Assembly: GCF_001625215.2 (NCBI RefSeq)
Contig: NC_030381.2
Coordinates: 38,190,689-38,254,688 of the forward strand
Length of the DNA stretch: 64,000 nucleotides
From: Daucus carota subsp. sativus
Taxonomy: Eukaryota; Streptophyta; Magnoliopsida; Apiales; Apiaceae
Direction of reading: 5' to 3'
This document shows, piece by piece, positions 54,895 to 64,000 of this stretch. The notes beneath the pieces are model-generated. The model did no database searches and was not told where the DNA came from. It saw only the letters and a program-made list of their open reading frames with translations. The position numbers and the translations under genes are program-made. The first letter of the stretch is position 1; each line of letters opens with the position of its first letter.

Positions 54895-55644
54895 GAGCAT
54901 CTCCAAGAGGCTCTTCATTTAGGCTCCTAACTTGAGATTTGAGGAGGGAGAAGCAAAATGTTGCTCCAAGAGACTCTTAAGTGGCTCTTAAATCTTAAGA
55001 GCCTCTTGTTTCTCTCTCCTCTCTCCTCAAAGTTAAGAGCCACCACATGGCTCCTAACTTATTTTTTTACAATAAAAAAATCCTTCCCTCCAATCAACCT
55101 CCATCTTGCCCTCTCTTTTGTTATAGTGGAGCCCAATATATGAATATAATATGAAATAGAGAAGAGATGTAGAGAGTATTATTGGAGTTTACACTCTTAA
55201 CTTTGTCCTAAATTACTAAGAGCCACATTTTTTATATTATATTTAGGAGCCAACAAGGATGCTCTTGGAGATGCTCTAACCTCTTTATTTAGGCTCCTAA
55301 TTTGAGATTTGAGGAGGGAGAGGAAAAATGTTGCTCCAAGACTCTTAAGTGGCTCTTAAATCACTAAGAGCCTCTTATTTCTCTCTCCTCTCTCCTCAAA
55401 GTTAAGAGCTACTACATTGCTCCTAACTTATTTTTTCACAATAAAAAAGTCCTTCCCTCCAATTCACCTCCATCTTTCCATCTCTTTTGTTATAGTGGAG
55501 CCCAAATATGAATAAAATATGAAATAGAGAAGAGATGTAGAGAGTATTGTTGGAGTTTACACTCTTAACTTTGTCCTAAATTGCTAAGAGCCACATTTTT
55601 TATATTATATTTAGGAGCCAACAAGGAGGCTCTTGGAGATGCTC
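54895..55644. mobile_element. Two Harbinger-like MITEs in tandem sharing an inner terminus
   Basis: Copy 1 (54895-55276) runs from GAGCATCTCCAAGAG to CTTGGAGATGCTC. Copy 2 (55277-55644) repeats the whole body and right end but lacks its own left end. The pair is flanked by TAA (54892-54894 and 55645-55647). The bodies differ only by scattered changes and small indels. GAGCATCTCCAA termini with TAA/TTA duplications mark a common plant PIF/Harbinger MITE family. Confidence 0.8.
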
Positions 55645-56349
55645 TAAGGTAAGCAAGCACAAACACAATTATTTTAAATTGTGATTTCAGTATTATCTAT
55701 TAGCTTAATTGGGAAGTATGGTCAATATAAGAAGATGCTGGTGGGGAGGGGAGGCGCCAATATGATACTAACTTAATTATAATCCTTCTTAATTGTCACA
55801 CTTTGAAGTTTTCAGGTACAATAATCTTTGTTAATTGAATAGTGACAGGCACCTTGCTATTGAATGATTAGACAATTAAGGTGGCTTTCACGTTTCCTTA
55901 AAGTGAATTTATATAAAACTATCTTGTTAATTTGGTTAGTTTTTAAGATCCTCGAGTAATAATATGTATTCCGAATGTTGTTTTTATACTTTTTTATAAT
56001 ATAACGTAACAGACAAATTTAAACCAGTATATTATTAATTTCGACCGTAAGCTGTAACCAATCATATGTTATCAATTAGATTCAGCAAAAAATAAATTTA
56101 AAAACACTTTTTAGATATCCGTCATTTTCATTATTATATTTAAGAGAAATTGGTATATTGGTCTAAATTAGACACATTATTGAAATTGTTCTGCCGCCGT
56201 TTTTTAGTTTTGACTTTTTTCTGATCAATCAAATTTTAATTGAAATTTATGTATATTATATAATGAAAAAATTGAAAAAATAAATTAAATAAAATATATA
56301 TAGTTTACTTTAGAACAATATTTAAGCGTCCTAAAATTACATAAATATA

Positions 56350-56580
56350 CTCCCTCTGGTCTCTTAAGTTGTACACGCAGCGGAACCGGCACACACTTTA
56401 ATCCTTCTACTTAATTCTATTCTATACATTCACTATCTGGCACGCACTTTAATGCTTCCCTAAACTATTAAATTTTATTCAGAAAAGAAAATTTAAAAAT
56501 AAGTTATAAAACTACATTTTATTGGGCATTAAAGTGCGCGTCAAATAGCGAACGTATAGAATAAATTGGGACGAAGAGAG
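56350..56580. mobile_element. Stowaway-like MITE
   Basis: Left end CTCCCTCTGGTCTCTTAAGT after TA, right end ATTGGGACGAAGAGAG before TA. An internal partial tandem repeat contains GGCACACACTTTAAT and GGCACGCACTTTAAT, and the inverse of the latter type (ATTAAAGTGCGCGTC) lies near the right end. Confidence 0.7.
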
Positions 56581-58070
56581 TAATTTATAAAATCAATTTA
56601 ATGAACCACACGTCAACTCTAAACATGTAAATATCGAAAACGAATAATAATTTTACAGTAGAGTAAGTAAAATATTATTTGATATATATTAAATAATAAT
56701 TTTTCCATTAAACGAACTCACAATTTTGAGCAAGGCCTTTTCTCCTCTATGTAAGAAATACACGTGCTTACGTTATGTTGAACCTTGATTCAGATCTCTT
56801 TCGCTAATATAATGAATTAATCAGTTAAATCACAGATCAACTTATTAAAATTTATGCAATAATCACACAAATTGGCAATTTCAGATCTACACAAATCAGA
56901 AAATCGAGAATTTTTAGAAATATACAACAATTTAGAGTGGTATATATGTGATATATGTCAAAAAAGTACACTGGACATGATGGCTGTGGACCGGGGGAGC
57001 ACAACTACGAAATGTACAATTAGAGCTGGCGTATCTGACTCGAAAAGAATATTAGAGTACTATTCTCAACATTATTATTAAAGTTGACAATGAAATCTAA
57101 AAATAATTTAATGTTGTTCTCCTTGCATTCTCTGTTAAATTCATCAACTTTTCAGTTCTTGAACTGCAACTCTGATCAAACAGTATCTTAACAGCCTCTT
57201 CTACCAGATACACATAAAAATTTAGATTTATTTCCCTCTTTTCTTCTGATGAATCTTTCTTTATTTGTCTTATTACAAAAGGGTGTGCACAGAAATAGAG
57301 GGAACTAAAGATCTTCTTACAGTACATCCAAGAATTTTTTGGAAAGTGGTATCTTGAAGAAGTGGTAATAAGAGCCCATGCCAGATAAATTTTATCTGTA
57401 AACTTGAATTATACACCTCTTGCTTCACCCCTTTACTCATTTCTTGAAATATAATTCATACATATTTATTCCCTGCTCTCTCTTTCATTTCTGGTGAATA
57501 ATGTTCAAGAATCACTGGTATGTTCTCTTAGCCTGAACCTTTTTTTTTTTAATTTATTATTATGCTTGTTTAGAATTCTTTGGCAATTTATCAGGATTTT
57601 GTTGAATAATTGTGTTATTGTCTTGTTGGTATATGGGTTTTGATTATTTGAAGCATCTGTTAGGAAATTAGTATGCACTGTTATGTTACCTGGTTAAGAG
57701 GTTGAGAAGGGTTCGAGATTTGGTGGAGGGCCTGGAGGCATGTGTATAAGTATTTAAAAATCTGGAATTCGACCATTATGAATAAAGGAGTTAAAATTTA
57801 TGTGATAGTTTTCTTTTTCATGGATTCTTGTTTTTGTTTCATGTTTCTCTTAGTGTTTTGTCAAATTCATATGTTTGAGGTTTATGTTCAAGGTATTAGT
57901 GATTGTTATGTTGAACTAGAAGCAACTCTGTTGCACCTGGTGCTATGATTTTACTGTTTGTTTTTTAAGCTGAATGAATTTTGGCTTTAGTTTCAGCATA
58001 TTTGACAATTCTCAGAATAGTTGTGCTGAAATATGTCGATATTTGTTGTAGATAATTTTGGTTTTGAGGT

Positions 58071-60130
58071 ATGGAGAAAGAAAAAGAAGATGCATACTCA
58101 CCTACTGGGGTACTTGAAGATTACTTGAAGAATACAGATTCCGACAGTGTCTCTACGAAAGAAAGCACCTCAGAAATTAAAGATCAGCACTTCTCAAAAC
58201 CCCCTTCTCGGTGGGCTGGTTTTGTGCAACTACTGAAAACAAAGTCAAAGAGACATATAGGCACCCTGCATCCTCTTAATCTTTCTAAGAGACTTAGCAG
58301 TAGCATGAGGGAAAACGTGGCAGCAAGTCCCCCTGCCGATTCAGATTTGAACTACTTTAAGCCTCATTGGAAGAATTTTACCTTATCGCAACTCCAATCT
58401 GCTACCAACAATTTTTGCCATGGTTTGTACTTTGCTTGTGATTTGAGATATCAACATTGCATAATATGCAGCATTTGATTAACTTACTATGATTTTCTGT
58501 GCAATAGAAAATCTGATCGGGAAGGGAGGTTATGCTGAAGTTTATAAAGGATGTTTGCGAGATGGGCAGCTTGTTGCAATTAAGAAACTGACTAAAGGAT
58601 CCCAGCAGGATAGGATAGGAGACTTCCTAGCAGAGCTTGGGATCATGGGCCATGTCAACCATCCCAACACTGCCAAGTTGATTGGTTATGGGGTTGACGG
58701 AGGCGTGCACCTTGTTTTGGAGCTCTCTCCTCATGGTAGTCTGGCATCAGTACTTCATGGTTAGTATAGTTTATCTTCAATTTTTAAGGTTGTCATTTCA
58801 CTTGAAGTTTGCAACTGTCGTGTTGTGTGTTGACATCAAAATCGTAATCAATTACAGCAACAGGTAGAAGATTAGATTGGAGTATTAGGTATAAGGTTGC
58901 CTTGGGAACAGCTGAAGGTCTTGTATATCTTCACGAAGGTGGTCAAAGGAGAATCATCCATAGAGATATCAAGGCTGCAAATATATTACTTACAAAGGAC
59001 TTTGAGCCTCAGGTACCTTCACATTTGATCCTGGTGGCCTTGCCTTTTCAGTTTTTATCAACATTTAGATCACAGAGCTGCATACTTCTGCATTGTTTTT
59101 CCTTTTGTGTATAACCTCAATTCAGTTTTACTTGGGATTGATATGAGCTTACATTAGAGATTCACTGTTTTCTATACAGATTTGTGATTTTGGGCTTGCA
59201 AAATGGCTCCCGGAACACTGGACTCACCACACTGTGTCTACATTTGAGGGCACATTTGGGTTCGTACATCTGTATCCATTCTGTAGCCTGCTTATCCATT
59301 TAGAGTGGTACATCAATGAATTTAGGTTTCATCGCATTCACTTTAACATGAATCTTTAATGTTGGCAGCTATCTTGCTCCTGAGTTCTTGATGCATGGCA
59401 TAGTAGATGAGAAAACTGATGTTTTCGCCTTTGGAGTACTGCTGTTAGAACTTATTAGTGGACGTCGAGCATTGGATTACTCACAACAAAGCCTTGTGAT
59501 GTGGGTATGTTTCATTCCATTCTCATCTCCAACGCCTTCAAGTTCCCTTACTAAATATATTACATGTACTGATAATTATGTGGGCACTAAAATTGAATTT
59601 GTTCATGACAGGCAAAGCCTTTGCTGAAAAAGAATGACATCAGAGAGCTTGTTGATCCTTCACTTCTTGATGACTACAACTCCCTGCAGATGAACCTTAT
59701 GGTTTTATCTGCTTTTCTGTGTGTGCAGCAGTCATCAATCAGGCGTCCTCAAATGAGTCAGGCACGTACTGCTATTAGCTAAAATTTTGATTATTTGTAT
59801 ATGCCCGAATGAACCTTGTTGGATGAAGATTAGTACTAGATAGCAATCTTAAGCAGATGTAGAAATCCAATATACAGTCTTTGATCATTTCACATAATCT
59901 CCACCTACTATAAGACTATGAATAACATACTCAATTCCCTGCAGATTCTACAGATCTTAAGAGGCGATCACATGAGCTTGGAAATGGTTAAAAGGTGTAG
60001 AAGGTCGTCACATTGGAAGAGGTATTACGAAGAACTTTTTGATGCAGAGGATCATCATCTCGCAGCATTCTGGGACTCAAATGTTTTCAACAAGCCGAAA
60101 CAGATGCCTCTGCATAAATGGCTAGTTTGA
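58071..60130 (+). CDS. Receptor-like cytoplasmic kinase, class VI (RBK-like)
   Basis: Seven exons: 58071-58422, 58508-58759, 58864-59012, 59180-59259, 59369-59504, 59612-59761, 59945-60130; 434 residues in frame. No signal peptide or TM. The N-terminus holds Ser-rich text, [15 protein letters not shown] and LSKRLSSSM, then a segment ([17 protein letters not shown]) typical of class VI. Kinase: [11 protein letters not shown] at 122-132, ATP-binding Lys143, HRD with catalytic Asp236, DFG at 254-256, APEF, RRPQMSQ. The C-terminal [17 protein letters not shown] is characteristic of the group. Family knowledge: several class VI_A kinases bind and are activated by ROP GTPases. Intron 6 appears to begin with GC (CAG then GCACGT) rather than GT; the alternative GT five bases on would break the frame. 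A leader intron of about 530 bases precedes the ATG. Confidence 0.9.
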
Positions 60131-62085
60131 ACATCACCTTTTATCTTCCTAGCTATTAAGTATATAGTTTAAGCCCCCTGCCAAAAGTCTGAATCAGTCG
60201 ACTTTCCGCAAGAGGTGATAAGATTAAAGATCTAGACGATATCAAAAGAATACCATATCTATTTTCGTTGAGATAATGTTATCAATCAATATGTAAATAC
60301 TCCTTGATAGTTCAAATGATGTTTTAGTTAATTACAGGCACAGTCAGGCACTCAAATACTCAATGACAATGAGACCTGAGTTTTCATTCATGTAAATAGT
60401 TGAGTAGTCGATGAGAATATCGTAGGTTTGTAACATACACAATTTAGTAAATTTACATAGTACATACTTTGTACTAATGATACAAGTTACAAATTTTCTT
60501 TCCTCTAAACTCATTTTATAAGTACTTACTCTCCACCCGAACCCGATTTGTTATTTTCTCGGAAAGCATTATCAGTACTTACCCTCCACCCGGACCCGAT
60601 TCAGAGTCATGATCAGGTACTTCAGCTGTAATCCTGCAGATTTTCCATGTTCACAAAAAACAGGTCAATGAACACTGAACTACAGGATACAGTAAGAAGT
60701 TGCCTAAAAAATGACACTGGTAACAGTGGCAAGTAGGGGGAAAAAAAGCGTCCATAAGTTGGTCAAAAAAATTAAGCTACCTCTATTTAGTTCCACGATT
60801 AGTGTATATTTCACTAAACCCCGTCTCTTATGTAACGGTCCAGAAACAATGACGCCGTTTAGGTGAGTTTAAAATAAGTGTTTCTTGCTTAAAATAAATA
60901 AGTGGAGTAGAAGTTAGAAGCAAGATAAGACTTATAAGTAATTAAAGTGTTTGGGAAATAAGTAGAAACCCTGAAACAAAAGCTAGCATTCCTAACTTTT
61001 TATAAGTGCTTCTTGACTTATTACACACACGAATAAGTACTCCTAACTTATAATACCAGAAGCTGGACTTATAAGTGTTAAACAAGGTATTTATTATTCT
61101 TGTGGGGTGTTAACCACTACTTCCATCGGTTCTTGGAATATAGTTCACCAATATTCAATCCTTGTGTATAAGTCCAAAATTTTTCACTGAAAGTCGGGTA
61201 AATGGGTTCTTATTAAAATTTTAATGGGTTACAAAATTATTTTTGTTATAAATTATTGTTTAAACCCAGGCCCAAGTGGGTGCCTGGGCACCCCCTCCCT
61301 TGCATGTCGGTCGGCCCATGACTGACGTGGTAGCTGACATGGTGGGGTAATGTGGCATCTCGGTGGGTCCCATTGCCGACATGACATTTGGGTAGAAAGT
61401 GTAAATTTCAGAATATTGATGTGCTAACTAGGGGTGCATATTGTAAGTTTTTAGGTTTTTAGGCTAACATGGGATTATATTTGAGCATCTCCTAGAGAGA
61501 GAATATATAAAAAATATCTTCTATCAAGATGATTTGATTGCATTGCAATTATAAGTTACTTTTATGTGCACCTATATATCCTTGATTACGCCAGAAGAGC
61601 CACAAACTTAGAATAGTTTGAAAACTATGAAAATAAAAACAAACACCAATATAATAACCAATATAATGTAATTTATATAGTATTTCTTATGATATATTTA
61701 ATTATTACACTTGTTAATACGAAAATAGATAAAACATAAGTAAAATTGAATAAATATGATATTTGTGTACACCTAACAAAAACTTAGTCAAACCTTGTGT
61801 CATTTCTTTCACTTTATTAAACATATTGGTAGTTGTTGGTTAGTATGTCTTTTATTAATTATATGGGGTTGTAACCGTTAACTACTACTTCCATCATTTC
61901 TTGGAATATAGTGCACCGAATTCATTTCTTGTATATGAGTCCAAAATTTGTTATGGTTACGTGCTGCTCGCATTTAATTCAGTAATAAATTACACAGTTG
62001 TACATCCACATCCAGCATATACACCGTACACCTCTAAGACATTCATAAGAACTTAACTAAGAAAAAGAGGGTTACTAGTTCCGCC
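60131..62085. other. Spacer between RLCK and HPt genes, with repeats
   Basis: A two-copy repeat of about 60 bp lies at 60519-60604 (each with AGTACTTAC(T/C)CTCCACCCG). A MITE-like segment at about 60855-61090 has inverted-looking ends (CGTTTAGGTGAGTTTAAAAT and ACTTATAAGTGTTAAACAAG). A further direct repeat of about 75 bp is at 61114-61185 and 61866-61942 (CTACTTCCATC, TTCTTGGAATATAGT, GAGTCCAAAATTT in the second). No gene seen. Confidence 0.5.
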
Positions 62086-63996
62086 ATGGATTCCGTTAAG
62101 CAACTGAGGCGCGACTATACTACTTTTGTCAAATCGGCACACCGCGAGGTTAGAATTCTTTAGCTCTGTTTTTCAAAAAAAATGTTTCTTCAACATATTA
62201 TTCTAACCCCCAAAAAAGCACTAATGTGATATAGATTGGTAACGTCCCCATTTTGATTTAAACTAATAATGATGAGTTGTTGTTTCTTTGATGTATATAC
62301 AGGGAATTATAAGTCGTCAGTTTATACATCTACAGGCTTTGCATGGTGCAGATGAATACCCCCAATTTGTATCAATTGTTGTTAACCAATTCATTACTTT
62401 ATCGGAGGGAATTTTGCCTAAACTCGACCTTGCTCTGTCAGTCATTTCTTTCTTTTAGTTTATTTTGTTTTTATAATATTTTGTCTATATGTTTAGATTA
62501 AAAGATATGATTGTTCGTTTTGATTATATGTATTTACTTTTGCTTTATTATTTAAACAGTGAACAAAATCTTGTTAATTCCGAAGTCAAGAGCAATGTTC
62601 ATCGGATGAAGGGTTCCAGCATGAGGTACACATGTGTAGGGTACAGTCTATAATGCAGATGGAGCAAGCAAACTAATTAAATTTGTATCCGTGAAAGAAT
62701 AATAGTTTATATACATGCCTTGTGTGTTGGTTATATTGATTTAAAAAGTTTTGTAAGAGTCTGTATTTTTTGTTTTGATGTGCAAGCACTTTCATCCTTG
62801 GTTTATTCGTTGGTAAGTTGTTATTTATCTTATGAAACTTATACAACCGGTGTTAATTTGCTTGAGGATGTACTGTGGTTTGTGTCCATGTAACTGCGTG
62901 CTATCTAAAAATGATGGTTGGGAATGTCATTACAATTTTCCCATGTCATATAACTTTCACTAATATATAGCTATTATGTTTGCTGGCTACAACTATATAT
63001 GTTTATGTATTTTATATTGGTCATGTATTAAGTTATTGACTAATAGTATCTTTTTTTTTCTTTGTAACAGTGTTGGTGCTCGAAAGGTGAATGACTTATG
63101 CATAGGCTTTCAAGCTTATTATGATGCCGGAAATCAGGAAAAGTCAGGCTTTCTTCTCTTTCACACTATAAATACCATAACTAATGTCAATAAGTAGAAT
63201 TCACTTGTTTTGTAAATCAATATTATGAATTCAAATGGAGTTGTTACAGTGAAATGCACAAGTTTGCAGGTATGCATGGCAATGGGTGCAGAACAATTGT
63301 GTTAAATTTTCGTGACTGTGTAATTACTCATCATTAGTGAATTCTTTACCATTCTAAAAATGTTAACCCAAAAGAATCTAGAAATAATCCAGCCAGTATA
63401 TATACCCTAGGGATTGTAGTACTTAACTGTAGGTAGATCTCGAATTTAATTAATTGAATCAATTGGTTAAAGCTTAGGTGGTAAAAAATTGATACACTTC
63501 TCAAATGGAAATTAGAGTATTTCGTATTCAAATGTATGCAAAAGTAAGCCGTTGAGTCTCTTGTTTGTCATTCAAATCTAGATTTTGATCCTCTCTAGGT
63601 TTTCCTAATTCTGCAAACTGGGCAAATAACACTCGAAAATGATATGTGATTTATAATTATAATATTTCAATGAGAAAAATATAGAAATCTAGATTTTGGT
63701 ACACAATTTTGTTTTAAACATAGTGTTGTATCTGGTATAATCCATTGATTATGTTGTTGCCACTAGTACTTTGCAGCACACCATGTTGATACATTATGTG
63801 ATGTCTTAAAGGTGTCTTTTGTGCAGATGCCTTGAATTCCTTTCCCAAATAAAGGAAGAGTATCACTTAGCAAAGGACAAACTGCAGACGATGCTCCGTG
63901 TAAGTACACTATGTTTTTCCACCTTCAGTTGAGCTTCATGCTTTTCTTCTTAGTGATTTTGCGAACATCTGCGTTCATATATTTCAGAGAGTTTAA
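62086..63996 (+). CDS. Histidine-containing phosphotransfer protein (AHP-like), divergent
   Basis: Six exons: 62086-62148, 62303-62436, 62560-62625, 63071-63142, 63827-63899, 63988-63996 (TAA); 138 residues, in frame throughout with GT-AG introns. The last exon codes only Arg-Val before the stop, so another 3' end is possible. The HPt core is HRMKGSSMSVGARKV with phospho-acceptor His80; plant AHPs usually have HQxKGSS followed by (S)IGA. Other family marks are EGIISRQFIHLQAL near the N-terminus and KCLEFLSQIKEEYHLAKDKL near the C-terminus. Family knowledge: such proteins carry phosphate from cytokinin receptor kinases in the membrane to response regulators in the nucleus. The acceptor His and Lys/Gly are kept, so it should be able to transfer phosphate. 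Arg replaces the common Gln beside His. Confidence 0.85.
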
Positions 63997-64000
63997 GATC

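Larger units (their letters stand above)
50650..58070. other. Gene-free region with several transposons, then RLCK leader
   Basis: Outside the elements listed separately (52922-54582, 54895-55644, 56350-56580), I see no convincing gene. Sequence at 51440 starts like a hAT-type end (CAGTGGCGGAGCC) without a partner. From about 57440 the sequence looks like the leader of the RLCK gene: donor-like ATCACTG then GTATG near 57517, and acceptor TTGTTGTAG near 58051. Confidence 0.5.

Noticed and set aside
60519-60640. On the minus strand, GATTACAGCTGAAGTACC onward to a GTAAGT donor reads like a small exon (VPDHDSESGPGG).
   Set aside because: Only about 17 codons, with no neighbouring exon in phase. 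The sequence is part of a local direct repeat.
1-64000. CRISPR arrays, bacterial operons, rRNA genes or organellar genes.
   Set aside because: None present. Gene structure and repeats are those of a plant nuclear genome.

Overview
This is nuclear DNA from a flowering plant, most likely a eudicot. The evidence is AT-rich intergenic sequence, GT-AG introns with short exons, plant-only gene families (GATL glycosyltransferases, ERD6-like sugar transporters, RKF3/SPARK receptor kinases, RLCK-VI kinases, AHP-type phosphotransfer proteins, CW-MBD proteins) and many small plant DNA transposons (Stowaway, Harbinger/Tourist, hAT and Mutator-like MITEs). I cannot name the species from sequence alone.

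Layout. 1-229: 3' end of a 2-oxoglutarate dioxygenase gene (+). 612-1601: intronless GATL glycosyltransferase (+). 2.16-10.78 kb: a tandem duplication of a CW-zinc-finger/MBD gene (both copies on -), each with a first coding exon of only three codons and a conserved promoter. 10.8-16.4 kb: AT-rich, repeat-filled DNA with one possible two-exon gene relic. 16.4-21.0 kb: RING-finger protein of the RF298/MIP1 type (+). 22.3-32.0 kb: two tandem ERD6-like monosaccharide transporters (-), each with 18 coding exons; 17 of the 18 exon lengths are identical between them. 32.0-35.9 kb: gene-free, with a hAT and a Stowaway element. 35.9-50.6 kb: a cluster of intronless RKF3-type receptor kinases with SPARK-like ectodomains (four apparently intact genes, one gene consisting only of the ectodomain, one kinase-fragment pseudogene). 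50.7-58.0 kb: gene-free, rich in inverted-repeat elements. 58.1-60.1 kb: RLCK-VI cytoplasmic kinase (+). 62.1-64.0 kb: small histidine-phosphotransfer protein (+).

How the genes work together. Nothing indicates one pathway across the window. The window is mainly a record of local tandem duplication (MBD pair, sugar-transporter pair, receptor-kinase cluster) followed by divergence, probable gene conversion and DNA-transposon insertion. The most interesting locus is the receptor-kinase cluster. It contains a 201-nt block identical between two paralogues that otherwise differ, and a kinase-less SPARK ectodomain gene that could be a decoy or a decaying copy. Exon structures below were worked out by hand from splice sites, reading frame and paralogue comparison; no transcript or database search was available.
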